A stretch of 64,000 bases of DNA from Acrocarpospora phusangensis (GCF_016862995.1 NZ_BOOA01000030.1:1-64000); one strand, 5' to 3'. Counted from the first letter of the stretch, positions 1-9,515 are shown. Numbers and translations: made by a program. The notes: a model not told the origin generated them from the sequence alone.

Positions 1-20
1 ACGGCATGGGGGCTGGGCGG

Positions 21-2106
21 TCAGGTGATTTCGGTGCGGATGGTTTTGGCGGCTTTGACCATGTTGCGGAGGGTGGTTGCGGTTTCGGGGTAGGTGCGGG
101 TTTTGAGGCCGTAGTCGGGGTTGACCCAGAGGTGGTGGGGTTCGACTGCTGAGGCGGCCTGTCGGAGGGATGTGGTCAGTTCGGTGGTGGAGGGGATGCG
201 GGGGGAGTGGATGTCCCAGACGCCGGGGCCGATGCCTCGGTTGAAGGCGGTGGCGCGCAGGTCGGTGAGGAGGGCCATGCATGAGCGGGCGGCTTCGACG
301 CTGGTGACGTCGGCGTCGAGGTCGGCGATGGCGGTGATGATGTCGCCGAACTCGGCGTAGCACATGTGGGTGTGGATCTGGGTGGTGTCGGCGGCTCCGC
401 CGGTGGCCAGGCGGAAGGCGTTCACGGCCCAGGCCAGGTAGGGGGGCCGGTCGGCGGCGCGGAGGGGCAGGAGTTCGCGCAGGGCGGGCTCGTCGACCTG
501 GATGACGCGGATGCCTGCGGCCTCAAGGTCGCGGATCTCGTCGCGGAGGGCGAGGGCGACCTGGCGGGCGGTGTCGGCGAGCGGTTGGTCGTCGCGTACG
601 AAGGACCAGGCGAGCATGGTGGTCGGGCCGGTGAGCATGCCCTTGACCGGCTTGCTGGTCAACGACTGCGCGTACGCGGTCCATTCGACCGTCATGGGGT
701 GGGGGCGGGAGACGTCGCCGTACAGGATGGGCGGGCGGACGCAGCGGCTGCCGTAGGACTGGACCCAGCCGTTGCGGGTGGTGGCGTATCCGTCGAGGAG
801 TTCGGCGAAATACTGCACCATGTCGTTGCGTTCCGGCTCGCCGTGGACCAGCACGTCCAGGCCGACCTCCTCCTGGAGGGCGACCACACGAGCGATCTCC
901 GCCCGCATCCGGCGATCGTATTCGGGCTGGTCAATGGTCCCTGCACGCAGGGCCGCACGCGCCTGGCGCACCTCGGCCGTCTGCGGAAACGATCCGATGG
1001 TCGTGGTGGCCAGCGGAGGCAGGCCGAGCGTGGCCTGCTGGACTGCCTGCCGGTCGGCGTGAGGAGCACGACAAGAAGCGTCGCCGAGAGCGTCGAGCCG
1101 AGCCCGGACTCGGTCATCACGGAAGCTATGCGATGCACCGACCCATTCGCCCACGTCACCGCTGAAGTCCGCACGAGTCTTCTGCGGGCCGCCGCCCGTG
1201 TCGCCAGCGGCGGTCGGTGCGCCAGATGTTGCGGCCGTCGATCACGCCGGCGACCAGGGTTTCGCCGGGGAGGCCACCGATCGCGGACAGAGCGTCGAGG
1301 TTGCCGGGACCGGCGACGAAGTCGAGGGCGATGGCTTCGGCGCGGGTGGCGGCGAGGATCTCCAGCGCGGGGCCGATCTCGCCGAAGTAGGTGGCGACCA
1401 GGATCGAGGGACGGCAACTGAGGTCAGCGAGGCGCTGGTACGCCCGGGCGAGGGCCGCGAGTTCTTCGCCGGTACGGTCCCCCGCCGGCACCGGCTCATC
1501 CAGCTGAACCTCGGCGACCCCCGGCGGCGGCCAGCCTTTCGAGCAGTTCGGCGTACACCTCGACCAGGCCGTCGAGCAGGCGCAGCGGTACGAACCCCGA
1601 GACGACGGGCTTACCGAGCAGCAGGAACGAGAGCGGCCCGAGGAACACCGGCCGGGTCTCCAGGCCGAGCTCTTTCGCCTCCAGGTACTCGGAGAGCGGT
1701 TTGCTCCAGTCGAGCCGGAACCGGATGTCCGGCCCGAGTTCGGGCACCAGGTAGTGGTAAACCACTTGGTCATCTCCAGCGGCGCGACGTCGGCGGCGCC
1801 CCGGGCCATCGTGAAGTACGGATCCGGCGTCCCGCAGAACCGCCCGGGCACCGCGCCGACCATGACGATGGTGTCGAGTACGTGGTCGTACAGGGAGAAG
1901 GTGTTGGACGGGACGGTGCCGAGCCCGGCTGACGACAGGTCGCGCCAGACGTCGGCGCGCAGGCCGGCGCTGATCTAGCCGAGGCGCGCGGCGTCGATGC
2001 GCCCAGCCCAGAGGGCCTCGGTGGCGTGTTCGAGTTCGCGGTCGGGGCCGATTCTCCGGTAACCCAGGATGGTGGTGCTCACAGCGGAGTTCACGGTGGA
2101 GCTCAT
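21..2106 (-). pseudogene. metE: Decayed cobalamin-independent methionine synthase (metE)
   Basis: The intact enzyme would methylate homocysteine with 5-methyltetrahydropteroyltriglutamate. Pieces of MetE are read in order but in different frames. The N-terminus (TTILGYRRIGPDRELEHA) starts at ATG 2106, and an in-frame TAG follows at 1975-1977. The same frame continues with SNTFSLYDHVLDT and LEMTKWF near 1765, where about ten bases seem missing. The next stretch (YHYLVPELGPDIRF) is shifted until an extra G in a G-run near 1522 restores the frame. After GRNIWRTD near 1215 some 65 codons are absent, and the frame changes again. The C-terminal catalytic domain (about 1100 to 21) is open, with IHTHMCY present, but VNPDCGLKTR reads [10 protein letters not shown], so one zinc-ligand Cys is lost. 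The gene cannot make a normal enzyme. Confidence 0.9.
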
Positions 2107-2227
2107 GGCGTCCTTCCCTCGGCTCGTGCCATGGACGGCCGCGGCCACGGAGAGAAGGAACGGCGAAGCCGGCCCCTGGCCCTCCCACGAGGCCGTGGAC
2201 CACCGCACACCGGACGGCGTACGGGCG

Positions 2228-2400
2228 GAGGGCAGGTCTTCGGACTCGTGGGCGCCGTGCACGCTCCTACCGGCCGCCGCTTCCCAGATGCCAGGCATCC
2301 AGTGCTGTTGACGGCTTTCGTTCCCACTCACCGCTGCGGGGCAGTCCCGGATTTCCACCGGGTTCCCTCTTACGACGCCCATCCCCGGCAGGGACGGGCG
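2228..2400 (-). promoter_or_regulatory. Cobalamin (B12) riboswitch upstream of metE
   Basis: The minus strand carries the conserved cobalamin-aptamer blocks in order: a GGGAA...CCGGTG stretch at about 2356-2368, ACTGCCCCGCAGCGGTGAG at 2327-2345, and the 3' B12-box-like AGTCCGAAGACCTGCC at 2231-2246. It lies about 120 bases upstream of the metE start in the same orientation, the usual place for B12-dependent repression of MetE in actinobacteria. The aptamer blocks look undamaged although the gene behind them is broken. The exact ends and the expression platform are estimates. Confidence 0.93.
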
Positions 2401-2676
2401 AACCAACCGCGCCGGCAGCATACCCACAGCGCGAGCGGCCCCGCCCCGAAGCGGAGTTTTCCCTTCCCGTGGTCTTTCCGTTGACCGCATGGGGGGACGA
2501 GGAGCCCGGGGAGCGCGCGCTGCCCGGCACTGGCAGGGCACAGAGAAGAGCACAAAACGGGTAAACGACAGCGAAATCCCAAGGGGGTGCGTTTATTTGA
2601 CCGCTCTTATCAGCAAATTTCCGACCTAGCCCCACTTCTATGAATATTTCCGAATTCGGGTGATGAGTAGGGCTAT
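2401..2676. other. Intergenic region between the metE riboswitch and pit
   Basis: No credible gene is seen here. It should hold the metE promoter on the minus strand and the pit promoter on the plus strand. The last 100 bases are clearly more AT-rich than the surroundings, as expected of a promoter, but no convincing -35/-10 pair or PhoP-type direct repeat could be assigned. Confidence 0.4.
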
Positions 2677-3810
2677 ATGGACGTCAACGTCGTGTTGCTG
2701 GCGGTTGTGATCATTACCGCGTTGTGTTTTGACTTTACCAATGGGTTTCATGACACCGCGAACGCGATGGCGACGTCGATCGCGACGGAAGCGCTGCGGC
2801 CGAAGATAGCCGTCGGCCTGGCGGCGCTGCTGAACTTCGCCGGCGCGTTCCTCTCCCTGAAAGTCGCCGCGACGATCGCGACAGGCATCGTGGAAACAGG
2901 CGCGATCACGCTCACCGTCGTCTTCGCCGGCCTGATCGGCGGCCTCGCCTGGAACCTGGCCACCTGGTATTTCGGCATCCCGTCGAGCTCGTCCCACGCC
3001 CTGATCGGCGGCGTCGTCGGCGCGACCCTGATCGCCGCCGGCCCCTCCGCCGTCAAAGCCGGCCAGCTGGTCTCCCACGTCCTGATCCCCGCCGTCCTCG
3101 CCCCGCTGACCGCCATCCTGGTCGCCACCGCCGGCACCTTCCTCGTCTACACCATCACCAGAAAGGTCCCCGAAAACGTCCGCGGACGCGGCTTCAGGCT
3201 CGGCCAGATCGGCTCCGCGTCCCTCGTCTCACTCGCCCACGGCACCAACGACGCGCAGAAGACGATGGGCGTCATCACCCTGGCCCTCATCACCGGCGGC
3301 GTGATCGGCAAGGACGCCGGAGTCCCGTTCTGGGTGATCGTCACCAGCGCCACCGCGATCTCCCTGGGCACCTACATGGGCGGCTGGCGCGTGATCCGTA
3401 CCATGGGCAAGGGCCTGACGGAGATCGAGACGCCGCAGGGGTTCGCGGCCGAGGGCTCCTCGGCGGCGGTGATCTTCTCCTCCTCGCACTTCGGCTTCCC
3501 CCTGTCCACGACCCACGTGTGCGCCGGCTCCGTGATCGGCTCCGGCCTCGGCAAACGGCTGGCCGAGGTCCGCTGGGGCGTCGCGGCCCGGATGGGCGTG
3601 GCCTGGCTCATCACCCTTCCGGCGGCGGCGCTGGCCGGCGCGCTGGCCTGGTTCGGCACCGACAGCATCGGCGGCGACCTGGGCGTGCTGACCGTCTTCG
3701 GCGTCGCCGCCGTCCTGTCCGGCGGCCTCTACCTGATCTCCCGCCGTACGCCGGTCAACGCCGGCAACGTCAACGACGAGTGGAAGACCCCGATACGGGA
3801 GCGAGCGTGA
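2677..3810 (+). CDS. Inorganic phosphate transporter, PiT family
   Basis: This 377-residue membrane protein belongs to the PiT family of low-affinity cation-coupled phosphate permeases. The two diagnostic internal repeats are present: GFHDTANAMATSI near residues 23-35 and AHGTNDAQKTMG near 188-199. About ten hydrophobic segments cover the length. The length fits short actinobacterial PiT proteins, which lack the large central cytoplasmic loop. The stop is followed after one base by the start of a small membrane protein, so the two are almost certainly co-transcribed. No PhoU-like partner gene is nearby. Phosphate is the likely substrate; sulfate transport by family relatives cannot be excluded. 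Confidence 0.92.
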   Translation: MDVNVVLLAVVIITALCFDFTNGFHDTANAMATSIATEALRPKIAVGLAALLNFAGAFLSLKVAATIATGIVETGAITLTVVFAGLIGGLAWNLATWYFGIPSSSSHALIGGVVGATLIAAGPSAVKAGQLVSHVLIPAVLAPLTAILVATAGTFLVYTITRKVPENVRGRGFRLGQIGSASLVSLAHGTNDAQKTMGVITLALITGGVIGKDAGVPFWVIVTSATAISLGTYMGGWRVIRTMGKGLTEIETPQGFAAEGSSAAVIFSSSHFGFPLSTTHVCAGSVIGSGLGKRLAEVRWGVAARMGVAWLITLPAAALAGALAWFGTDSIGGDLGVLTVFGVAAVLSGGLYLISRRTPVNAGNVNDEWKTPIRERA

Positions 3811-3811
3811 G

Positions 3812-4015
3812 ATGAGCGACTGGCTGGATCTGACCGCGTTCGGGCAGGTGGTGCTCGGCTCCCTGGCGGCCGGGGTGGGCCTGGCCCTCTGCTTCTCCCT
3901 GGCATTGGCCGGCTTCGCCTCGCCCCGGCCGGTCGCGAAGGCCGCGGGCGTGCTCTGCCTGCTGGTCGTCGCGGCCGGCGCCGTCCTCAGCCTGTACGTG
4001 ATGCTCCGCAAGTAA
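3812..4015 (+). CDS. Small two-helix membrane protein linked to pit
   Basis: A 67-residue protein with two hydrophobic segments, about residues 10-33 and 42-63, joined by a short loop (ASPRPVAK). It starts one base after the pit stop codon (TGAGATG), so translation is probably coupled. Small membrane proteins of this type often follow actinobacterial PiT genes, which suggests an accessory or stabilising role. No catalytic motif is visible, and the function is unknown. It converges with glnE, whose stop lies 12 bases downstream. Confidence 0.75.
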   Translation: MSDWLDLTAFGQVVLGSLAAGVGLALCFSLALAGFASPRPVAKAAGVLCLLVVAAGAVLSLYVMLRK

Positions 4016-4027
4016 GACGGAAGTGAC

Positions 4028-6991
4028 TCAGTCCTCGTAGAACACCCGCTCCACCACGAGCCTGGCCCGGCGGGTGGCGCGCCGGTAGTCGTCGATGAAG
4101 TCCTCGGACCCGTCCGGCGGGTAGCCCAGCGTGCGGGAGATGAGAGCGCGCTCCTTGACCAGCCCGGGGATGCTGTCGGCCGCCCGCCCCCTGACCAGCA
4201 TGATGGCGTCCCTGACCCGGGAAGCGAAACGCCAGGCGTCCACCAGCGTGGCCTCGTCGCCGGCGTCCAGCAGGTCGGCGGCGACCGCGGCCCGCAGCGT
4301 GTCCAGCGTGGTCGTGGTGCGCAGCGCGGGAACCTTCCCGGCGTGCCGGAGCTGGATGAGCTGGGCGACCCATTCCACGTCGGAGAGCCCGCCCCGGCCG
4401 AGCTTGGTGTGCAGGGTCGGGTCGGCGCCGCGCGGCAGCCGCTCGGCCTCCATCCGGGCCTTGAGCTTGCGGATCTGCAGCACGGCCTCGCCGGAGATGC
4501 CGTCGGCGGGGTAGCGGATCGGGTCGACGAGGTCGCTGAACTCGGCGCCGAGGGCCGGGTCCCCGGCGCAGAACCGGGCGCGCAGCAGCGCCTGCGCCTC
4601 CCAGTGCGACGACCAGCGCTCGTAGTAGGCCCGGTACGAGGAGATCGTCCGGACCAGCGGACCTTGGCGGCCCTCGGGGCGCAGTCCGGCGTCGATGCCG
4701 AGGGGCGGGTCGGGGGCCGGGAGGGAGAGCATGCGGCGGAGTTCCTCGGCGACCGCGTGGGCGGCGTCGGTGGCGTCCTTCTCCTCGGCGCCGGGCAGCG
4801 GCGAGTGCACGAACATGACGTCGGCGTCGCTGCTGTAGGAGCATTCGAAGCCGCCCAGCCGGCCCATCGCGATCACCGCGATCCGGGTCGGGAACTCGCC
4901 CCGCCGCTCCACCGCGACCTTGTTGACGGCCGCGTCCAGCGCGCCCTGGATGGTGACGTCGTTGAGCGCCGACAGGGCCTGGCCGACGGTCTCGATGTCG
5001 ATGTATCCGGCCAGGTCGGCGCAGGCCGTACGGAAGAGTTCGCGGCGGCGGAGGGCGCGGACGGAGGCGACGGCGGTCTCGGCGTCGGAGCCGTGGCGGG
5101 TGACGGCGGCGGCGGTCTCGGCCAGCAGCGCCTCGACGGGGCGGACGGCGAGGTCGGTGGCGGAGCCGAGCATGGCGACCGCGTCCGGGGCGTGCAGGAG
5201 CAGGCCGGTGATGTAGCGGCTGGTGCCGAGCAGGCGGGCCAGCTGTTCGGCGACGGCGGTCTCGTCCCGGAGCAGCCGCAGGTACCAGGGCGTGGTGCCG
5301 AGCTTGTCGCTGATCTGACGGAAGCCGAGCAGGCCCGCGTCGGGGTCGGGAGCGTTGGCGAACCAGCCGAGCATGACCGGGAGCAGCGTGCGCTGGATCG
5401 CGGCCCGGCGGGAGACGCCGCTGGTCAGCGCGCTGATGTGGCGCAGCGCGCCGGACGGGTCCGCGTAGCCGAGGGCTTCCAGGCGGGCGTGCGCGGCGGT
5501 GGTGGACAGGCGGGTCTCCTCGGAGGGCAGGCGCGCGGCGGCCTGCAGCAGCGGGCGGTAGAAGAGCTTCTCGTGCAGCCGCCGGACTTCGAGCGCGTGC
5601 CGCTTCCAGGTGGTGGTGAACTGGCCGACCGGGTCGGCGGTCATGCCGAGCCCGCGCCCGATCCGGCGCAGGTCCGCGACGTCGGACGGCACGACGTGGG
5701 TACGGCGCAGCCGGTGCAGCTGGATCAGATGCTCCACCTGCCGCAGGAACGTGTACGCCTCCGCCAGCGCCTTCGCGTCGTCCCTGCCGACGTATCCCCC
5801 GCGGGACAGGGCGGCCAGCGCCGACAGGGTGGCCCGGCGGCGCAGCAGCGGGTCCGAGCGCCCGTGCACGAGCTGCAGCAGCTGCACCGCGAACTCGATG
5901 TCGCGCAGCCCGCCCGGACCGAGCTTGATCTGGCGTTCCGCCTCGTCCACCCGGACGTGCGCCTCGACCCGGCGGCGCATGGCCTGCACGTCCTCGACGA
6001 AGTTCTCGCGGGCGGCGGCCTGCCACACCATCGCGTTGACCGACTCCACGTAGGCCCCGCCGAGCTCCAGGTCGCCCGCGACCGGGCGCGCCTTCAGCAG
6101 GGCCTGGAACTCCCAGGTCTTGGCCCAGCGGCGGTAGTAGGCGAGGTGGCTGTCGAGCGTACGGACCAGGGGGCCCAGCTTGCCTTCGGGGCGAAGGCCC
6201 GCGTCGACCTCCCAGAGGGTGCCCTCCGGGGTGGTGGTGGAGCAGGCCCGCATCATGGCCTGCGCGAGCTTGGTGGCGATCTGGATGGCGCGGTTCTCCT
6301 CGACGCCCTCCTTCGGTTCGGCCACGAAGATGACGTCGACGTCGGAGATGTAGTTGAGCTCGCGCGCCCCGCACTTGCCCATGCCGATCACCGCGAGCCG
6401 TACGTCGAGCGCGTCGGGCACCTCGGCCCTGGCGATGGCCAGGCCGGCTTCGAGGGCGGCCCCGGCCAGGTCGGCGAGGGCGGCGGCGGTCTCGGCGAGC
6501 GTGGTCTGGCCGGTGGCGTCCTGCCCGGCGAGGTGGAGCAGCCGGCCCCGGTAGCCGGCGCGCAGCGCGTCCATGGCGGCGGGCGCGGGCAGGCCGGCGA
6601 CGGGTTCCGGGAGGTACGCGTCCGCGCCCACCGCGAACAGCAGCTCCTCGCGGGCGCCGGGGCGGTCGTCGAGTACGCGCAGGTGGTCGGGGTGGCGCGC
6701 CGCGTGGTCCCCGAGGGCGGCGCTGAGGCCGAAGACGGCGATCATCCGGTGGCGCAGGGCGGGGTCGGCGCGGAAGTCGCCGAGCACGCTCGGGTCCTGC
6801 TCGACCAGGCGGGTGAGGGAGGTCAGCGCGAGGTCGGGGTCGGCGGCGGCGATCAGGTCCGCGAGCAGGTCGAGATCACCGACCGCCTCGGGTCCGAGTT
6901 CGTCCAGCAGCCGCTCGGCCCTGGCCCCGTCGGCGAAGCCGAGCCGGGCCAGGCGCCCGGCCGTGGTCTGCATCCGGGACGCGGTGTTCAC
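4028..6991 (-). CDS. glnE: Bifunctional glutamine-synthetase adenylyltransferase/deadenylase
   Basis: GlnE adds and removes AMP on a tyrosine of glutamine synthetase I, tuning it to nitrogen status. Both nucleotidyltransferase domains are recognisable. The N-terminal adenylyl-removing domain has GMGKCGARELNYISDVD. The C-terminal adenylyl-transferring domain has AMGRLGGFECSYSSDAD. Each is followed by a helical GlnD-PII-uridylyltransferase-like segment. I chose GTG at 6991 because AGGAGAAGGGG precedes it; this gives 987 residues, close to the roughly 990 of mycobacterial GlnE. An upstream ATG at 7033 would add 14 residues. A glutamine synthetase-family gene, glnA2, lies about 20 kb away. Confidence 0.95.
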   Translation of the reverse strand: MNTASRMQTTAGRLARLGFADGARAERLLDELGPEAVGDLDLLADLIAAADPDLALTSLTRLVEQDPSVLGDFRADPALRHRMIAVFGLSAALGDHAARHPDHLRVLDDRPGAREELLFAVGADAYLPEPVAGLPAPAAMDALRAGYRGRLLHLAGQDATGQTTLAETAAALADLAGAALEAGLAIARAEVPDALDVRLAVIGMGKCGARELNYISDVDVIFVAEPKEGVEENRAIQIATKLAQAMMRACSTTTPEGTLWEVDAGLRPEGKLGPLVRTLDSHLAYYRRWAKTWEFQALLKARPVAGDLELGGAYVESVNAMVWQAAARENFVEDVQAMRRRVEAHVRVDEAERQIKLGPGGLRDIEFAVQLLQLVHGRSDPLLRRRATLSALAALSRGGYVGRDDAKALAEAYTFLRQVEHLIQLHRLRRTHVVPSDVADLRRIGRGLGMTADPVGQFTTTWKRHALEVRRLHEKLFYRPLLQAAARLPSEETRLSTTAAHARLEALGYADPSGALRHISALTSGVSRRAAIQRTLLPVMLGWFANAPDPDAGLLGFRQISDKLGTTPWYLRLLRDETAVAEQLARLLGTSRYITGLLLHAPDAVAMLGSATDLAVRPVEALLAETAAAVTRHGSDAETAVASVRALRRRELFRTACADLAGYIDIETVGQALSALNDVTIQGALDAAVNKVAVERRGEFPTRIAVIAMGRLGGFECSYSSDADVMFVHSPLPGAEEKDATDAAHAVAEELRRMLSLPAPDPPLGIDAGLRPEGRQGPLVRTISSYRAYYERWSSHWEAQALLRARFCAGDPALGAEFSDLVDPIRYPADGISGEAVLQIRKLKARMEAERLPRGADPTLHTKLGRGGLSDVEWVAQLIQLRHAGKVPALRTTTTLDTLRAAVAADLLDAGDEATLVDAWRFASRVRDAIMLVRGRAADSIPGLVKERALISRTLGYPPDGSEDFIDDYRRATRRARLVVERVFYED

Positions 6992-7162
6992 CGCCCCTTC
7001 TCCTACCTCGATGTCCGCGACGTCAACCTGCACCTATTTTTCCTTCTTGGAGAGGAACCACCGCAACATGGCGCGCCCCGTTTGGGCCATGTCGTTGACT
7101 TCGCACACGGTAACCCGCTGAGTTGTGCGCGTCGTTAGTGGTTTCTGTCCGTAATCAGGTCA

Positions 7163-7879
7163 TCACGCGGTTTGGCCACGCACCCGTGCCGCGTGCTCGG
7201 TCACGACCGCGGCGAACGCCTCCGCGAGCGGGCGCCAGTTCGCCTCCAGCCGGGGTCCCGCGGCGTCGACCTGGGAATTCAACTCGCCGGCGGGATGGCC
7301 GGTCAAGCCGTTCGTCCATTCGCGGAAGATGTCCGGAGTGGCCTCCGGGTGGAACTGCACCGCCCAGGCGTTGCCGCCGAGGCGGTAGGCCTGGTTCGGG
7401 TAGTGGTCGCCGGTGGCCAGCGGCACCGCTCCCGGGGGCGGCGTGGCCATGACGTCGTAGTGGTACTGCACCGCGACCGGCTCGGCCTCGGGCACTCCCG
7501 CGAACAGCCGGTCGTCGCGGGCTTCGGGCAGCAGCCGTACCGTGCCCGCGCCGATCTCCAGGCCGTGGTCGCCCCGGCGTACCTCGCCGCCGCAGGCGAG
7601 GGTCATGAGCTGCGCGCCGAGGCAGATGCCGAGCACGGGCACGCCCTCCTCGACGGCGGCCTTGAGCAGGTCGCGGGTGGCGGGCAGCCACGGATACTGC
7701 TCGTCCTCCCACGCGGCGGCGGCCCCGCCGAGCACCAGCAGCCCGTCCCCGGCCCGATCCGGTACGGGTTCCCCCAGGTAAGGCCGGACGACCAGGACGT
7801 CCACCCCGGCCAGCCAGTCCGCGAAGTACCCCAGTCCCGCCTCGGCCTCATGCTCGATGACCACCACGCGCGCACCCAT
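7163..7879 (-). CDS. Class I glutamine amidotransferase-like protein
   Basis: A 238-residue protein with the class I (triad) glutamine amidotransferase fold. The nucleophile Cys lies in GICLGAQL near residue 93, and the His-x-Glu pair is in VQFHPEATP near residue 180. It is a stand-alone domain, resembling the GuaA-like GMP-synthase subfamily often annotated as type 1 glutamine amidotransferase, possibly acting on gamma-glutamyl compounds. The frame is open far upstream, so the start is uncertain. ATG 7879 fits the start of the fold (VVVIEHEAEAGLG), but no strong ribosome site is visible. It is divergent from the hydrolase at 7982 and upstream of glnE on the same strand. Confidence 0.85.
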   Translation of the reverse strand: MGARVVVIEHEAEAGLGYFADWLAGVDVLVVRPYLGEPVPDRAGDGLLVLGGAAAAWEDEQYPWLPATRDLLKAAVEEGVPVLGICLGAQLMTLACGGEVRRGDHGLEIGAGTVRLLPEARDDRLFAGVPEAEPVAVQYHYDVMATPPPGAVPLATGDHYPNQAYRLGGNAWAVQFHPEATPDIFREWTNGLTGHPAGELNSQVDAAGPRLEANWRPLAEAFAAVVTEHAARVRGQTA

Positions 7880-7981
7880 GGAGAGAGCATAAAGAATCCC
7901 GACATTCAGGCCGAGGGTGGCATCGAATCGCCCTGTCCCGCCCAGTAAGGTCGTCGCAGATCGAGCGTGAGGGAGACGGCC

Positions 7982-8836
7982 ATGGAGTTCGACCACGTTT
8001 CCGTGCCCGGCGGCGACCTGCGGATCGCGCGGTTCGGGAAGGGGCCCCGGCTGATCATCGCGGTGCACGGAATCACGGCGTCGCTGATGGCCTGGCAGAA
8101 GATCGGCTCGTCGCTGCCGGAGGACTGGTCCATGGTCGCCATGGACCTGCGCGGGCGCGGCCACAGCGCGAACCTCCCCGGCCCGTACGGGCTGCGCCGC
8201 CACGCGGAGGACGTCGAGCGGGTGGCCGCCCACGTGGGGGCGGACGAGACGACGGTCCTGACCGGCCATTCCATGGGCGCCTACGTGGCGGTCCTGCACG
8301 CGACCGAGCGGCGGTACGCCCGTACGGTGCTGGTGGACGGCGGCCTGCCGTTGCCGGTGCCGCCGGGGATCACGGTGGACGACCTGCTGGAGCTGAGCCT
8401 GGGCCCGGCCATCGCGCGGCTCAGCCAGACCTTCACCGACGTGGAGGACTATGTCGGGTTCTTCCGGCAGCACCCGGCGCTGTCGGACTGGTCCCCGGCC
8501 ATGGAGGAGTACGTCCGCTACGACGCGCTGGAGACCGCCGACGGGGTCCGCTCCCGCGTACGGGAGGACGCGGTCCGCACGGACGGCCGGGAGCTGCTCA
8601 CCGAGGCGGACACGATCGGCGCGGCCCTGGCCGGCGTCAAGTCGCCGCTGCTCCTGCTGCGGGCTCCGCGCGGCCTGCTGAACCAGCCGATCGGCCTGCT
8701 GCCCGACGACCTCGCCGCGACCTGGACCGCGCGGGTGCCGGAGCTGCGCGACGAGGTGGTCCCGGACTGCAACCACTACACGATCGCGTTCGACGACCGC
8801 TGCGCCCGGATCGTGATTGATCGGCTGACTCTTTGA
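7982..8836 (+). CDS. Alpha/beta-fold hydrolase
   Basis: A 284-residue alpha/beta hydrolase. The nucleophile elbow GHSMG is near residues 97-101, the oxyanion-type HG motif (VHGITAS) near residue 30, and the likely catalytic His is in CNHYTIAF near the C-terminus. ATG 7982 is chosen because GAGGGAGA sits just upstream; a GTG 15 bases earlier is less likely. There is no signal peptide, so it is probably cytoplasmic. Substrate cannot be inferred; esterase, lactonase or haloperoxidase-like activities all occur in this family. Confidence 0.87.
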   Translation: MEFDHVSVPGGDLRIARFGKGPRLIIAVHGITASLMAWQKIGSSLPEDWSMVAMDLRGRGHSANLPGPYGLRRHAEDVERVAAHVGADETTVLTGHSMGAYVAVLHATERRYARTVLVDGGLPLPVPPGITVDDLLELSLGPAIARLSQTFTDVEDYVGFFRQHPALSDWSPAMEEYVRYDALETADGVRSRVREDAVRTDGRELLTEADTIGAALAGVKSPLLLLRAPRGLLNQPIGLLPDDLAATWTARVPELRDEVVPDCNHYTIAFDDRCARIVIDRLTL

Positions 8837-8885
8837 CTTAACTACATAAGTCGGCAAACGATATTGTTTAGCTGATATAAGTCGG
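8835..8885. promoter_or_regulatory. Candidate operator of the RES toxin-antitoxin pair
   Basis: Between the hydrolase stop and the antitoxin start lies an inverted repeat GACTTA-N6-TAAGTC (8835-8852). A third TAAGTC half-site lies at 8878-8883. The two longer copies ATAAGTCGG (8846-8854 and 8877-8885) are spaced 31 bases, about three helical turns. The first half-site overlaps TTGACT (8833-8838), which could be a -35 element. Type II antitoxins commonly autoregulate through such repeats; binding here is inferred. Confidence 0.5.
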
Positions 8886-8888
8886 GAT

Positions 8889-9515
8889 GTGGCGAGCGAT
8901 CCGGAACTCATCAATGTGCTGCTCGATCATCTGGAGGATGTGCGCGCACGGGTGAGCGCGGCCCGGCGGACCCGGCTCGACGCCCTCGTCCGGGACCTGC
9001 GCGCGGCGGGCGGGGACACCGCGGCCATCAGCGACCTCGCCGTCGAACTGCGCATCGAGCTCCAGCTGGCCGGCCTCCCCCAGGACCATCCGGTCCGGCG
9101 CGCCCTTCCCACCGGCACGCGCCTGAACCCGGCGTTCCCCGTCGTGGACTGGGGCGACGTGATCGCGCGGCTCCAGCCCGAGGATCTGCGGCGGGTCATC
9201 CAGCGGCGGCTGCTGGGCGCCCCGGCGTACGGAGTGGACGAGGTGCCCGAACCGGACGAACCCGACCTAATCCGGCTGGAACGGGCGGACGGCGAGGTAC
9301 GGCTGCCCGCCTTCCAGTTCCAGGAGTCGCGGCAGGCCCGGCCGCTGGTGCTGCGCATCAACCGTCTGCTGGAGGCGGACGAGGATCCGTGGGGGGTCGC
9401 GGGCTGGTGGCTCGGGCCCAACGCCTGGCTGGGGGCCGTACCGGCCGACCTGCTGGACCAGCCGAGGGAACTGGATCTGATGCCGGCCGCCCGCGCGATC
9501 TTCGAGGGAGCCTGA
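8889..9515 (+). CDS. Probable antitoxin of a RES-type toxin-antitoxin pair
   Basis: A 208-residue protein directly upstream of a RES-domain gene and overlapping it (TGATG). Its C-terminal part (about residues 135-205: RINRLLEADEDPWGVAGWW, then NAWLG and PADLLDQ) resembles the MbcA/ParS/Xre toxin-binding domain (DUF2384) of antitoxins paired with RES toxins. The N-terminal half is helical, with no helix-turn-helix that I can recognise with certainty. GTG 8889 is the assumed start and lacks a strong ribosome site. The assignment rests mainly on gene pairing plus the C-terminal resemblance. It is longer than typical MbcA-type antitoxins. Confidence 0.62.
   Translation: MASDPELINVLLDHLEDVRARVSAARRTRLDALVRDLRAAGGDTAAISDLAVELRIELQLAGLPQDHPVRRALPTGTRLNPAFPVVDWGDVIARLQPEDLRRVIQRRLLGAPAYGVDEVPEPDEPDLIRLERADGEVRLPAFQFQESRQARPLVLRINRLLEADEDPWGVAGWWLGPNAWLGAVPADLLDQPRELDLMPAARAIFEGA

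Noticed and set aside
21-2106. Sequencing error as the sole cause of the metE lesions
   Set aside because: One lesion is in a G-run, but the TAG, the deletions and the Cys-to-Tyr change lie outside homopolymers.
4343-7138. 931-codon open frame on the plus strand opposite glnE
   Set aside because: Gly/Gln/Arg-rich composition and no domain; it is an antisense shadow of a strongly coding gene in high-GC DNA.
7163-8914. 583-codon frame suggesting a long N-terminal extension of the amidotransferase
   Set aside because: The upstream 345 residues are antisense to the hydrolase gene and show no domain.
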